Source: Tenacibaculum larymnensis
GTDB lineage: Bacteria; Bacteroidota; Bacteroidia; Flavobacteriales; Flavobacteriaceae
Reading direction: 5' to 3'
DNA: 64,000 nucleotides
NCBI RefSeq assembly: GCF_028829235.1
Contig: NZ_JAIWJY010000003.1
Coordinates: forward strand, 356,805 to 420,804
The notes beneath the pieces were generated by a model, which worked only from the letters and a program-made list of their open reading frames with translations, ran no database searches and was not told the origin of the DNA. The first letter of the stretch is position 1, and the number at the start of each line of letters is the position of its first letter. Positions 52,627 through 61,984 of the stretch are shown here, in pieces. The translations under genes were made by a program, and so were the position numbers.

Positions 52627-53745
52627 TTATAGTGTATCAAATACGTCTGATAAACGTTGTGTAATTTCTTCAATAGAACCAACTCCGTTTACTCCGTAAT
52701 AGTTGTTTTGCGATTGATAATAGTCTTTTAAAACAGCAGTTTTAGTGTTGTATTCATTAAAACGATTACGGATTTTACTTTCATCCATATCGTCAGAACG
52801 ACCACTAGTTTTTCCTCTTTCTAAGATACGTTCAACTAATAAGTCTTCAGGAACTTCTAAAGCAACCATACCGTTAATACGTTCACCTTTTTCAGCTAAA
52901 AAAGCATCTAAAGCTTCTGCTTGCGATTCTGTACGAGGAAAACCATCAAAAATGAATCCTGCTGAATCAGCATTTTTGTTAACCTCTTCTTTTAACATAT
53001 TAATGGTAACTTCATCAGGAACTAAATCACCAGCATCAATATATTTTTTTGCTAATAGACCTAATTCAGTTTCATTTTTAATATTAAATCGAAATACATC
53101 TCCTGTTGAAATGTGTACTAAATTGTATTTTTCTTTTAAAACTTGGGCTTGAGTACCTTTTCCTGCTCCAGGAGGGCCGAATAATACGACGTTTTTCATT
53201 TTGGGTTGTGTTGTTAATTGATAAATAGCAGGCAAATTTCTACCATACCCTTTGTAATCTAATCCGTAGCCTACAATAAACTTATCTTCAATACCTTTTC
53301 CGATATAATCTATATGTAGTTCTTTACGGTAAACATCAGGTTTGTAAAAAAGCGTTACTATTTTTAGTTCTTTTAAATTTTTTGTTTTAAAGATTTCATA
53401 AATCTCTTGAAGTGTTGTACCTGTATCAATAATATCTTCTAAAATAATAACGGTACGACCAGTTAAATCTTCATTAAGACCAATTAAATTCTTTACGTTT
53501 TCTGTTGAGGAAGTGCCTTGGTAGGAAGACAACTTAACAAAACTAATTTCACAGTTTCCTTTATATTCACGTAAAAAATCGGCAGTAAAAACAAAGCATC
53601 CGTTTAAAATCCCTATAAAAATAGGAACTTCATCAGAAGGTAAATCTTTTCTTACTTGTTCAGCTAATGAGTTAACAATTTTAGAAATTTCATCAGCTGA
53701 AATAAATTCTTTAAAGTATAAATCGTGGAGTTTTGTAATTTTCAT
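52627..53745 (-). CDS. adk: Fused hypoxanthine phosphoribosyltransferase and adenylate kinase
   Basis: The product has 372 residues. Residues 1 to about 178 are a phosphoribosyltransferase with the PRPP loop VIILEDIIDTGTTL (about 98-111), hypoxanthine/guanine type. Adenylate kinase starts at Met183 (MKNVVLFGPPGAGKGTQAQ) and keeps the NMP-binding STGDVFR, the DGFPRT motif and a short LID (RGKTSGRSDD). The fusion joins purine salvage (IMP or GMP from bases) to AMP + ATP balance. I believe it is standard in Flavobacteriaceae. A -7 element is close upstream. Confidence 0.93.
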   Translation of the reverse strand: MKITKLHDLYFKEFISADEISKIVNSLAEQVRKDLPSDEVPIFIGILNGCFVFTADFLREYKGNCEISFVKLSSYQGTSSTENVKNLIGLNEDLTGRTVIILEDIIDTGTTLQEIYEIFKTKNLKELKIVTLFYKPDVYRKELHIDYIGKGIEDKFIVGYGLDYKGYGRNLPAIYQLTTQPKMKNVVLFGPPGAGKGTQAQVLKEKYNLVHISTGDVFRFNIKNETELGLLAKKYIDAGDLVPDEVTINMLKEEVNKNADSAGFIFDGFPRTESQAEALDAFLAEKGERINGMVALEVPEDLLVERILERGKTSGRSDDMDESKIRNRFNEYNTKTAVLKDYYQSQNNYYGVNGVGSIEEITQRLSDVFDTL

Positions 53746-53752
53746 CAGACTG

Positions 53753-53760
53753 CAAAGATA
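53753..53760 (-). promoter_or_regulatory. -7 promoter element of the HPRT-adk gene
   Basis: On the minus strand this reads TATCTTTG, 7 bases before the ATG, so the message is nearly leaderless. Confidence 0.5.
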
Positions 53761-53780
53761 GTTGCTTGATATTAAATGAA

Positions 53781-53813
53781 AAAACCGTTTTGAAGTTTAT
53801 TCAAAACGGTTTT
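53781..53813 (-). terminator. Terminator downstream of secDF
   Basis: AAAACCGTTTTGAA pairs perfectly with TTCAAAACGGTTTT (14 base pairs, GTTTA loop). It lies 20 bases past the secDF stop. Confidence 0.8.
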
Positions 53814-53832
53814 ATGTATGTTTTTATATGAG

Positions 53833-56811
53833 TTACTTGTTTTCTTCTTTTTTAGAAACGTCAAACATAATTGGCGTTGCAACAAATAAAGAAGAGTAAG
53901 TACCTACTACCACACCTACGATTAATGCGAACATAAATCCTTTAATACTGTCTCCTCCAAAGAAGAAGATAGCTAACATTACTAATAATGTAGTTAAAGA
54001 TGTGTTGATAGTTCTTCCTAATGTACTGTTTAATGCTTTGTTTACTAAACTAGCAGTAACTGAGTTTTTACCTTCTGTAAACTCTCTAATTCTATCAAAA
54101 ATTACCACGGTATCGTTTAATGAATATCCTACTACTGTTAATATTGCAGCGATAAATGATTGACCAATTTCCATATCAAATGGCATGAACTTGTATAGTA
54201 AAGAGAATACACCTAATACAACTAATACATCATGGAAAACAGCTACTACCGCACCGATAGAGTATGCCATTTTTCTAAAACGTAATAAGATGTATAAGAA
54301 AACTACAATTAATGAACCTAAAACTGCCCATAAAGCTGATTGCTTAATATCATCTGCAATAGTTGGTTCTACTTTCATATAGCTCATAATTCCATTTCCT
54401 GCTTTTTCAAAACCAGGTTTAAAGTTTTCATATGAAGTATCACCTAAATATGGTTTTAAACCATTGTATAGAGCATTTTGTACAGTTTCATCAACATCAG
54501 TACCCTCTTCATCAATTTTGAAGGCAGTAGTAATTTTTAATTGGTGATCAGAACCATAAGTTTTTACTTCTGGAGCTGTACCAAATACATCTTTTAATTG
54601 TTCAGCTACTTCGTTTCCTTTCATAGCTTCATCAAAACGTACTACATAAGAACGACCTCCTTTAAAATCTACTCCCTGTTTTAAACCTACAGTAAAAATA
54701 GAAACTAAACCAACTACGATAAAGAATCCTGAGATAATATAAGCAATCTTACGTTTTTGTAAGAATTCAACACTAATATTTCTAAACCAGTTTTTAGAGA
54801 AACCTGTATTGAAAGGTAATTTAGTTCCTCTTTCAACAGCACCGTCAATAAATAAACGAGTAATAAATACTGCTGTAAATAAAGAAGTAGCAATACCAAT
54901 CATTAAAGTTAAAGCAAAACCTTTGATTGGTCCTGTACCGAAAGTGTATAAAATAATACCAGTTAATAAAGTAGTAATGTTGGCATCAATAATTGCAGAT
55001 AATGCTCCTTTAATACTAAATCCTTCATCTACTGATTCACCTAAGTTTTTCCCTCCATATAATGCTTCTTTGATTCTTTCGAAAATAATCACGTTTGCAT
55101 CTACCGACATACCTATAGTTAAGATAATACCAGCAATACCAGGTAAGGTTAATACTGAATTGAATGAAGCTAAAATTCCAAAAATGAATAAGATGTTAAC
55201 AACTAAAGCAATGTTGGCATAAATACCTGCTCTACCGTAGTATAAGAACATCCAAACTAATACTAAGATAATAGCTAATCCGAATGACCACATACTAGCA
55301 TCAATAGATTCTTTACCTAAAGATGGACCAACAACCTGTGCTTGAATAATACGAGCAGGAGCAGGCAACTTACCTGCTTTTAATACTGTTGCAATATCTT
55401 GAGCTTCATTTACAGTCATTGTACCTCCTGAAATCTGAGTGCTACCTCCTGTAATAGCTCCGTTTACTACTGGGGCAGTATATACATAGTTGTCTAAAAC
55501 TACAGCAACAAACTTACCAACATTTTCGCTAGTCATTTTAGCCCATTGTTTAGTTCCTGAACCATTCATTAACATAGATACAACTGGCTTACTTAACTGG
55601 TCGTATTCTTGTTTTGCATCAGCAATTACATCTCCATCAATAGGCGCTTTGTCTTTTCTGTTAGATTTAATAGCATATAAACCAATAATCTCTGTTCCAT
55701 CAGCACCAGCTTGAGACTTATAGTCCCATAAAAACTTAGTGTACTTTAAATTGTTAGGTAACAAAGCTCTTACTTCCTTATTGTGTAAGAAACTATTTAC
55801 TTTCGCAGTATCTTGAACTCTGGCTTGTGCAACCAAAGAACTTATTTGTTGTTGGTTTTGAGCTACATTAGGGTATAAATAAGAAAATAAATTCTTTTGA
55901 GTTTCAACTTTTGTTGAATCAGCAGATTCACCTAATAAATCATCAATATCATTATCTGTCTTAGCAGTATCTTTCACTTGCTCAGTAACTGAATCATCTT
56001 TTAACATTTCAGCAACCTTTGCATTTGCAGCAAAGAAAAAGTTTTGAACGTCTGCATTTGTGTGAACTTCCCAGAACTGTAATTCAGCAGTACTCTGTAA
56101 TAACTTCTCTACACGATCAATGTCTTTAGCTCCTGGTAATTCTACTTGAATTCTACCAGAGTTTCCAATACGTTGAATGTTTGGTTGTACAACACCAAAC
56201 TTATCAATACGGCTACGTAATACTTCAAAAGCAGTATTGATAGAAGTGTTGATTTCTTCTTGTAAAGTCGATTTAACCTGCTCATTTGTTTTGTTGAAGT
56301 CTATTTTATCACGTAAAGCTTTAGTTCCAAAAATGCTAGGGTCGCTTAATTTAACACTACCGTTGCTTAATTTTTCGAACTCGTTGTAGAATAAATCTAA
56401 GTAGTTCTCTTGACTATTCTTTTGAGCTTCATCAGCGTTTGCTAAAGCTTGTTTAAAAGTTGTGTTTTGAGAATCGTTAGATAATCCGATTAAGATATCT
56501 TTTACCGATACCTGTAAAATTGCATTGATCCCTCCTTTTAAATCAAGACCAAGGTTCATTTCCTTGTTCTTAATATCGTTGTAAGAGTATTGTACAAATC
56601 CTAAATTTACTACCTCTTTGTTAGCTACGCTATCTAAGTATTTTCTTTCATATCTAGCCAAAGCTCTACCATTGTTATCACTAACATTAGCCTTAGCATA
56701 CTGTTTCGCACTATCCTCTACCTTATTGGCAAAGAATGTAAACGATAATTGATAAATACTTACTAAACCAAAAAGTATAGCAAATAATTTAATTAATCCT
56801 TTGTTTTGCAT
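53833..56811 (-). CDS. secDF: Protein translocase SecDF fusion
   Basis: The product has 992 residues with 12 membrane helices. The SecD half (about 1-650) has the GLDLKGGINAILQV motif near 85, a large periplasmic domain and IILTIGMSVDANVIIFERIKE; the SecF half (about 680-992) has GVDFKGGRSYVVRF and VVGYSLNDTVVIFDRIRE, the second half of the proton path. It pulls exported proteins into the periplasm using the proton gradient. A long E/D/S-rich insertion at about 270-330 is a feature of Bacteroidota SecD. Confidence 0.95.
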   Translation of the reverse strand: MQNKGLIKLFAILFGLVSIYQLSFTFFANKVEDSAKQYAKANVSDNNGRALARYERKYLDSVANKEVVNLGFVQYSYNDIKNKEMNLGLDLKGGINAILQVSVKDILIGLSNDSQNTTFKQALANADEAQKNSQENYLDLFYNEFEKLSNGSVKLSDPSIFGTKALRDKIDFNKTNEQVKSTLQEEINTSINTAFEVLRSRIDKFGVVQPNIQRIGNSGRIQVELPGAKDIDRVEKLLQSTAELQFWEVHTNADVQNFFFAANAKVAEMLKDDSVTEQVKDTAKTDNDIDDLLGESADSTKVETQKNLFSYLYPNVAQNQQQISSLVAQARVQDTAKVNSFLHNKEVRALLPNNLKYTKFLWDYKSQAGADGTEIIGLYAIKSNRKDKAPIDGDVIADAKQEYDQLSKPVVSMLMNGSGTKQWAKMTSENVGKFVAVVLDNYVYTAPVVNGAITGGSTQISGGTMTVNEAQDIATVLKAGKLPAPARIIQAQVVGPSLGKESIDASMWSFGLAIILVLVWMFLYYGRAGIYANIALVVNILFIFGILASFNSVLTLPGIAGIILTIGMSVDANVIIFERIKEALYGGKNLGESVDEGFSIKGALSAIIDANITTLLTGIILYTFGTGPIKGFALTLMIGIATSLFTAVFITRLFIDGAVERGTKLPFNTGFSKNWFRNISVEFLQKRKIAYIISGFFIVVGLVSIFTVGLKQGVDFKGGRSYVVRFDEAMKGNEVAEQLKDVFGTAPEVKTYGSDHQLKITTAFKIDEEGTDVDETVQNALYNGLKPYLGDTSYENFKPGFEKAGNGIMSYMKVEPTIADDIKQSALWAVLGSLIVVFLYILLRFRKMAYSIGAVVAVFHDVLVVLGVFSLLYKFMPFDMEIGQSFIAAILTVVGYSLNDTVVIFDRIREFTEGKNSVTASLVNKALNSTLGRTINTSLTTLLVMLAIFFFGGDSIKGFMFALIVGVVVGTYSSLFVATPIMFDVSKKEENK

Positions 56812-56848
56812 TGTAAATAATTTAAATCGACTTTATTTTAAAAACGTG

Positions 56849-56856
56849 CAAATATA
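56849..56856 (-). promoter_or_regulatory. -7 promoter element of secDF
   Basis: On the minus strand this reads TATATTTG, matching TAnnTTTG, 37 bases before the ATG; a weak TTGG stands near -33. Confidence 0.55.
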
Positions 56857-57019
56857 GCGTTTCATTAAAAGAAAAGCCAATTCTTTTACCATATTTATGT
56901 CTTTAGATAATAATTAAGGAATATTTGCTAACAAATGTCAGTTTTCATAGGGATTATATTACGTATATTTACCTGCTTTTTTAGTACAACAAATAACTTA
57001 AAACTTTAAACAATTTGCC

Positions 57020-58696
57020 ATGGCGCATTTAACCGATATCGAGATTGCTCAAGCAAAAGAATTACAACATATTAAACATATAGCTAGTAAGTTACAAGTA
57101 AAAGAAGATGATTTAGAAATGTATGGAAAATATAAAGCTAAATTACCTTTAAACTTAATAGATGAAAAAAAAATAAAGCAAAATAACTTAGTGTTGGTAA
57201 CAGCATTAACTCCAACACCTGCAGGAGAGGGAAAAACAACTGTTTCCATAGGGTTAACTGAAGGGTTAAATAAGGTAGGGAAGCAGGCTACAGTAGTGTT
57301 GAGAGAACCGTCATTAGGACCTGTTTTTGGAATTAAAGGAGGAGCTGCTGGTGGTGGATACTCGCAAGTTGTTCCTATGGAAGATATTAACCTACATTTC
57401 ACAGGAGACTTTAATGCAATTGAGAAAGCTAACAATTTATTATCAGCATTAATAGATAACAACTTACAAAGCAGGACTAATAATTTAAATATCGATCCGC
57501 GTACTATTTTATGGAAACGCGTAATTGATATGAACGATCGTTCGTTACGTCAAATCACAATTGGTTTAGGAGGAACAGCAAACGGAATACCACGTGAAGA
57601 TGGATTCAATATTACACCAGCATCAGAAGTAATGGCTATTCTTTGTATGGCAACTTCTTTTGATGATTTAAAAGAACGTTTAGGTAATATTTTTATAGGA
57701 TTTACTTTTGATAAAAAGCCAGTTTTTGCTCGTGATTTAAAAGCACAAGATGCTATGGCTATCTTATTAAAAGATGCTGTCAAACCAAACTTGGTACAAA
57801 CATTAGAAGAAAATCCAGCGATTATTCATGGTGGACCTTTTGCAAATATTGCGCAAGGTACTAATACAATTATTGCAACTAAAATGGGATTATCGTTATC
57901 AAATTACGTAGTAACAGAAGCTGGTTTTGGAGCTGATTTAGGAGCCGAAAAATTCTTGAACATAAAATCACAATATGCAGGGTTAAACCCTAAATGCGTG
58001 GTGTTAGTAGCAACAGTCCGAGCATTACGTCACCATGGAGGGGCTCCAAAAGAAGAATACAATACACCAAGTTTAGAGCGTGTACAAAACGGATTTAAAA
58101 ACTTAGAAAAGCATATAGAAAATATTAGAAAGTTTAATATTGAACCTGTAGTGGCTATCAATTCTTTTATTTCTGATACAGAAGAAGAAGTGAAGTTTGT
58201 AATTGACGCTTGTGCTAAATTAGGTGTACAAGCTGTCGTTTCTGAAGGATGGGCTAAAGGAGGAGAAGGAACTAAAAATTTAGCCGAAGCTGTGGTTGAT
58301 GTAGTTGAAAATAAAGCTACACAATACAAGCCTTTGTATGACTGGAAAAGTCCTGTAAAAGAGAAAATAGAAAAAATTGCTAAAGAAATTTACGGAGCTG
58401 ATGCTGTAACTTATGATAAAAAAGCCGAGTTAAACTTGCGAAGAATTGATCGTTTAGGTTTTAATGATTTTGCTGTATGCATGGCAAAAACTCAAAAATC
58501 ATTTTCAGATAATGATAAGTTAATTGGAAGACCAGAAGGGTTTACAGTAAACGTTAGAGAAATAGAAATAGCTGCAGGAGCACAATTTATAATTCCAATT
58601 TTAGGGAAAATGATGCGTATGCCTGGGTTACCTGCAACACCTGCATCTGAAAATATGACGATTGACAATAACGGAATAATTTCAGGATTGTCATAA
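57020..58696 (+). CDS. fhs: Formate-tetrahydrofolate ligase
   Basis: The product has 558 residues. TPTPAGEGKTTVSIGL (about 64-79) is the ATP-binding P-loop, GGAAGGGYSQVVPMEDINLHFTGD the folate/formate region, and EAGFGADLGAEKF a further family motif. It makes 10-formyl-tetrahydrofolate from formate, ATP and tetrahydrofolate. It stands alone; a terminator follows. Confidence 0.95.
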   Translation: MAHLTDIEIAQAKELQHIKHIASKLQVKEDDLEMYGKYKAKLPLNLIDEKKIKQNNLVLVTALTPTPAGEGKTTVSIGLTEGLNKVGKQATVVLREPSLGPVFGIKGGAAGGGYSQVVPMEDINLHFTGDFNAIEKANNLLSALIDNNLQSRTNNLNIDPRTILWKRVIDMNDRSLRQITIGLGGTANGIPREDGFNITPASEVMAILCMATSFDDLKERLGNIFIGFTFDKKPVFARDLKAQDAMAILLKDAVKPNLVQTLEENPAIIHGGPFANIAQGTNTIIATKMGLSLSNYVVTEAGFGADLGAEKFLNIKSQYAGLNPKCVVLVATVRALRHHGGAPKEEYNTPSLERVQNGFKNLEKHIENIRKFNIEPVVAINSFISDTEEEVKFVIDACAKLGVQAVVSEGWAKGGEGTKNLAEAVVDVVENKATQYKPLYDWKSPVKEKIEKIAKEIYGADAVTYDKKAELNLRRIDRLGFNDFAVCMAKTQKSFSDNDKLIGRPEGFTVNVREIEIAAGAQFIIPILGKMMRMPGLPATPASENMTIDNNGIISGLS

Positions 58697-58782
58697 GTAA
58701 TAGGATGCTAGTAACTCTTATGAGGAAATAAAATCTGTTCAAAAATTAAAGAATTATACAGGTAGATTACAGCAGTTTTAAC

Positions 58783-58815
58783 AAAAAATCCCGAGTGATG
58801 AACTCGGGATTTTTT
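58783..58815. terminator. Bidirectional terminator between fhs and the next gene
   Basis: AAAAAATCCCGAGT pairs perfectly with ACTCGGGATTTTTT around a GATGA loop. It has the same core as the 13378-13405 terminator. Confidence 0.85.
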
Positions 58816-58839
58816 GTTAAAACTATTAGAAGCTAAAAT

Positions 58840-59880
58840 TTATTTGCTGATAAGATTGTTTAGTTTTAAGTCTTTTAGAATTTCTAAGTTTCCTTCTATA
58901 GAGTTTAAGATTCCTTTTAAATCGTAATTTCTGCCATTTATAGTAACAAGTATACCAATTGCATTAACTTTATCTTCTTTGCTAGTTTGATAGATTTGAT
59001 AAGTAGCATTTTTGTTTTTAAAGGTTAGTGTATTTTTTGTTTTATTGAACTTGAAATTAGAATCTACTCCCGTCATTTCAACAGGGAATGAAAACTCTAC
59101 AGTGCCATCAGGTTTAATTAAAGCATAATTAAGTATTAGACCATTCATGCTAAATAGAACTACTTGTTTTTGGTTTTTAATAAGATTAAATGATAGTATT
59201 TTAGAAAGACCATCATATTTTAGATCTAGTGTTTTAGTAGTTTTTTTGCTCTTTTTATTTCTGTTCCATTCTGTTGTAGTAGTTGAATAAAAAGGAGCAT
59301 TTCCAGCGCTTTCTTCTATAATTAGAGTAGGGGTTGGTATATTGTTAACTATTTTAAAAGTTGAATATTGATGCCAACAGCAACCACTTTTTGTGATTGT
59401 GTGAATGGTTTTTGTTTTATCATTTGTTTGAAACATACCGCAATATTCTTGAGCTAATCGGGTAAATTCTGGGCTAAATGTTAGTTTGTTGTTGATTTCA
59501 AGATATATTCTAAAAGAAGGTCCATGATAACAGCTGAATTGTCCGTCCATGATGGCTAAATCTTTAATGCCATCAAAATTAAAATCTTTATAAATTAAAA
59601 TACTTTGTTCTCCGTAAGGAAGCTCTAAAGTATTAGTCTTAACAACTCCGATAGCATCTAGTTCAAAAGTTAATTCGTCGGAATGGATTTCTATAATTTT
59701 TGTATTTGTTTTAGATTCAAAAACAGCAATACTTCCTTTTTTAAAAATTTCATTTTCATAACCGTTATCAATATTCAACAAGCCTTTGTACCTGTCTGAA
59801 AAACCTTTAATCTCATATTTGGATTGGGCAAATGCGTGTAGAAAAGTAAAAATTAATAATAGTGTTATATTCTTTTTCAT
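58840..59880 (-). CDS. Exported XAC2610-related protein of unknown function
   Basis: The product has 346 residues with a signal peptide (ending AFAQ at about 18). FKDFNFDGIKDLAIMDGQFSCYHGPSFRIYL in the middle combines an FG-GAP-like calcium-type loop (D-x-N-x-D) with a C-x-G segment, and AQEYCGMF, SGCCWHQ give paired cysteines; this is the XAC2610-related pattern. The rest is beta-rich. Role unknown; probably periplasmic. Confidence 0.72.
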   Translation of the reverse strand: MKKNITLLLIFTFLHAFAQSKYEIKGFSDRYKGLLNIDNGYENEIFKKGSIAVFESKTNTKIIEIHSDELTFELDAIGVVKTNTLELPYGEQSILIYKDFNFDGIKDLAIMDGQFSCYHGPSFRIYLEINNKLTFSPEFTRLAQEYCGMFQTNDKTKTIHTITKSGCCWHQYSTFKIVNNIPTPTLIIEESAGNAPFYSTTTTEWNRNKKSKKTTKTLDLKYDGLSKILSFNLIKNQKQVVLFSMNGLILNYALIKPDGTVEFSFPVEMTGVDSNFKFNKTKNTLTFKNKNATYQIYQTSKEDKVNAIGILVTINGRNYDLKGILNSIEGNLEILKDLKLNNLISK

Positions 59881-59961
59881 TAATTAATTTGTTAGGTGTA
59901 ATAATTTTAAATAGCTTTTTATAATGGTAAATTAATACCTAAAAATAAAAGAAGTAAATAC

Positions 59962-60011
59962 AAAAAGCAACCCTTTGGTTACTAAAGTAGCCAGATGAGG
60001 GTTGCTTTTTT
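59962..60011. terminator. Terminator between 58840-59880 and 60032-60616 genes
   Basis: AAAAAGCAACCCT pairs with AGGGTTGCTTTTT across a 24-base loop that itself can pair partly. It ends the 60032-60616 gene on the minus strand. Confidence 0.7.
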
Positions 60012-60031
60012 ATGTAAAACTACGAGGTGTG

Positions 60032-60616
60032 TTAATTTACACCACGTTGTTTATTAATTTCGTCTTGTAACTGTCTACGAAGTTTTTGCTCTTTTTCAAT
60101 AGATTTTCTTTTATATTGCTCAAATTCCTCTTCAGTATCAGTTAGCAAACTTTTGGTTTCTTTTGTAACCACATTACTGTTTTTAAACCTGTAGATGAAG
60201 AAAGCTAATCCAGCAAGTAAAACAAAAATAATTCCCCAGACTATAGAGTTATAGGTAGATTTGTTTAAAGGAATACCAATAAAGGCAATAGCATCCTCTT
60301 TATCAATAGAAGTAGCTAAATCTTTATTCAATGTATCTATTTTAGTTTGTAACTCAGTAATGTTTTTTTGCTGCTCATCTATTTTTACCTGTTTTGCAGC
60401 AGCATCTGTTTTAATAACTTTTATACTATCTAAAATACTATTCTGTAGTCTTAAATATTCATTCTTTTTTACAACCTTGTAAATTTGATAGTTGTTTGAT
60501 TTTTTATAAAGCTCTTTAAATTGATTTTCAACTGTATTAGGTTGATCAGGAGCGCTATCTTGAGCAATAATACTTTGAGTAAAGATAAAGATGAATACTA
60601 TTTTAAAAAATTTCAT
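60032..60616 (-). CDS. Exported coiled-coil membrane protein of unknown function
   Basis: The product has 194 residues. A signal peptide (about 1-18, ending IIAQ) precedes a coiled coil at about 50-120 (IDEQQKNITELQTKIDTLNKDL), one membrane helix at about 128-148 (IVWGIIFVLLAGLAFFIYRF) and a charged C-terminal coil. Relatives are often labelled tRNA (guanine-N1)-methyltransferase in databases, but nothing here resembles TrmD, so I reject that label. It likely links periplasmic and cytoplasmic faces. Confidence 0.7.
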   Translation of the reverse strand: MKFFKIVFIFIFTQSIIAQDSAPDQPNTVENQFKELYKKSNNYQIYKVVKKNEYLRLQNSILDSIKVIKTDAAAKQVKIDEQQKNITELQTKIDTLNKDLATSIDKEDAIAFIGIPLNKSTYNSIVWGIIFVLLAGLAFFIYRFKNSNVVTKETKSLLTDTEEEFEQYKRKSIEKEQKLRRQLQDEINKQRGVN

Positions 60617-60659
60617 AGGATTGATATTTTAGTTCAATTGATGAATGTGGATGGTTTAA

Positions 60660-60689
60660 AAAAACCCAAACGTTAAGGTTTGGGTTTTT
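60660..60689 (-). terminator. Terminator of the thrS-infC-rpmI-rplT operon
   Basis: AAAAACCCAAAC pairs perfectly with GTTTGGGTTTTT around GTTAAG, 22 bases past the rplT stop. Confidence 0.85.
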
Positions 60690-60711
60690 AGTATAAGCAA
60701 GGTTATGAAAC

Positions 60712-61056
60712 TTATTTTACTTTTTCTACAATGGCCTTAAAAGCTTCTGGGTTGTTCATAGCTAAATCAGCTAAAACCTTACGGTTTAACTCGATATTAT
60801 TAGCTTTTACTTTACCCATAAACTGTGAGTAAGACATTCCGAACTGACGAGCTCCAGCGTTAATACGTTGAATCCATAATGAACGGAAGTTTCTCTTATT
60901 GTTTTTACGGTCACGGTATGCATATAACATTCCTTTTTCAACCGCATTCTTTGCTACTGTGTAAACGTTTTTACGACGTCCAAAGTAACCTTTTGCTTGC
61001 TTCAAGATTTTTTTTCTTCTATTTCTTGAAGCTACTGAATTTACTGATCTTGGCAT
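60712..61056 (-). CDS. rplT: Ribosomal protein L20
   Basis: The product has 114 residues, the usual length. [29 protein letters not shown] is the basic N-terminal arm; [16 protein letters not shown] is the core signature. It binds 23S rRNA early in 50S assembly and, in other bacteria, represses its own operon. It is the last gene of the thrS operon. Confidence 0.97.
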   Translation of the reverse strand: MPRSVNSVASRNRRKKILKQAKGYFGRRKNVYTVAKNAVEKGMLYAYRDRKNNKRNFRSLWIQRINAGARQFGMSYSQFMGKVKANNIELNRKVLADLAMNNPEAFKAIVEKVK

Positions 61057-61149
61057 AATTCAAATGTGTTTTTGTAGTAGGCGACTTATTTAAAAGTTCT
61101 TAAACGAGCCCAACTCCATGGTTAATAATTAAATTCCCTGTGCTAACAA

Positions 61150-61347
61150 TTATTTTAAAACTAATTGTTGCTTAATACTTGCTTCATCAGATTTATGTAC
61201 TAATGTAGCATGAGTTAATGCAAGCTTACGTTTTTTAGACTTCTTTGTTAAAATGTGGCTTTTAAACGCGTGCTTTCTTTTGATTTTTCCAGTACCAGTT
61301 AACTTGAAACGTTTCTTAGCACTAGATTTTGTTTTAATTTTAGGCAT
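61150..61347 (-). CDS. rpmI: Ribosomal protein L35
   Basis: The product has 65 residues. [33 protein letters not shown] is the L35 signature. It sits between infC and rplT as in most bacteria, with 45 bases to infC and 93 to rplT. Confidence 0.97.
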   Translation of the reverse strand: MPKIKTKSSAKKRFKLTGTGKIKRKHAFKSHILTKKSKKRKLALTHATLVHKSDEASIKQQLVLK

Positions 61348-61392
61348 CTTTGTTCTTTAGTTTTATCTTGCTTATATTATTGTTAATATGTA

Positions 61393-61953
61393 TTATTTAC
61401 TCTTTTTGGGAGCAATAAACATAATCATACGTTTTCCTTCTAGTTTTGGCATTTGTTCTACCTTACCATATTCTTCTAATTCTTGAGCTAATTTTAATAG
61501 TAAAATTTGTCCTTGTTCTTTAAATACAATAGAACGCCCTTTGAAGAATACAAAAGCTTTTAATTTAGCCCCATCTTGTAAGAACTTAATTGCATGCTTC
61601 TTTTTGAATTCGTAATCATGTTCGTCAGTTTGAGGTCCAAAACGAATTTCCTTAACGGTAACTTTAGTAGCTTTAGCTTTTAAAGCCTTTTCACGTTTCT
61701 TTTGCTCATATAAGAACTTTTTGTAATCAATAACTTTACAAACAGGAGGAACAGCTTTAGGTGAAATTTCAACTAAATCTAATTCTAACTCTCGTGCAAT
61801 CTCTTTAGCTTTAGCTAATGGATATACACCAACTTCCACGTTATCGCCTACAAGACGAACTTCATCAACATGTCTAATTTTTTCATTAATTCTATGTTGA
61901 TCTTCTTTAATTACTCTCGCGGGTCTTCTACCGCCTTTTCTTCTAATTGCTAT
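61393..61953 (-). CDS. infC: Translation initiation factor IF-3 with a non-canonical start codon
   Basis: The product has 186 residues counted from an ATA at 61953. The conserved N-terminus [26 protein letters not shown] lies upstream of the first ATG/GTG/TTG-type codon (GTG at 61839), and an in-frame TAA stands two codons before the ATA. The start must be ATA, or the ATT two codons later. The rest is normal: [37 protein letters not shown] and the C-terminal domain with [19 protein letters not shown]-3 checks the initiation codon; a rare start lets it repress itself, as AUU does in Escherichia coli. Confidence 0.93.
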   Translation of the reverse strand: MAIRRKGGRRPARVIKEDQHRINEKIRHVDEVRLVGDNVEVGVYPLAKAKEIARELELDLVEISPKAVPPVCKVIDYKKFLYEQKKREKALKAKATKVTVKEIRFGPQTDEHDYEFKKKHAIKFLQDGAKLKAFVFFKGRSIVFKEQGQILLLKLAQELEEYGKVEQMPKLEGKRMIMFIAPKKSK

Positions 61954-61984
61954 GACTTATAAATTTTAAATTACTATCTTATTT

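Noticed and set aside
54809..55222. 137-codon antisense frame inside secDF
   Set aside because: Low-complexity antisense shadow of SecD helices with no initiation signal.
60032..60616. tRNA (guanine-N1)-methyltransferase label for the coiled-coil protein
   Set aside because: No SPOUT fold or TrmD motif; the product is a signal peptide, coiled coil and one membrane helix.
61393..61839. Short infC from GTG at 61839
   Set aside because: It would remove the conserved IF-3 N-terminal residues that are encoded directly upstream in frame.
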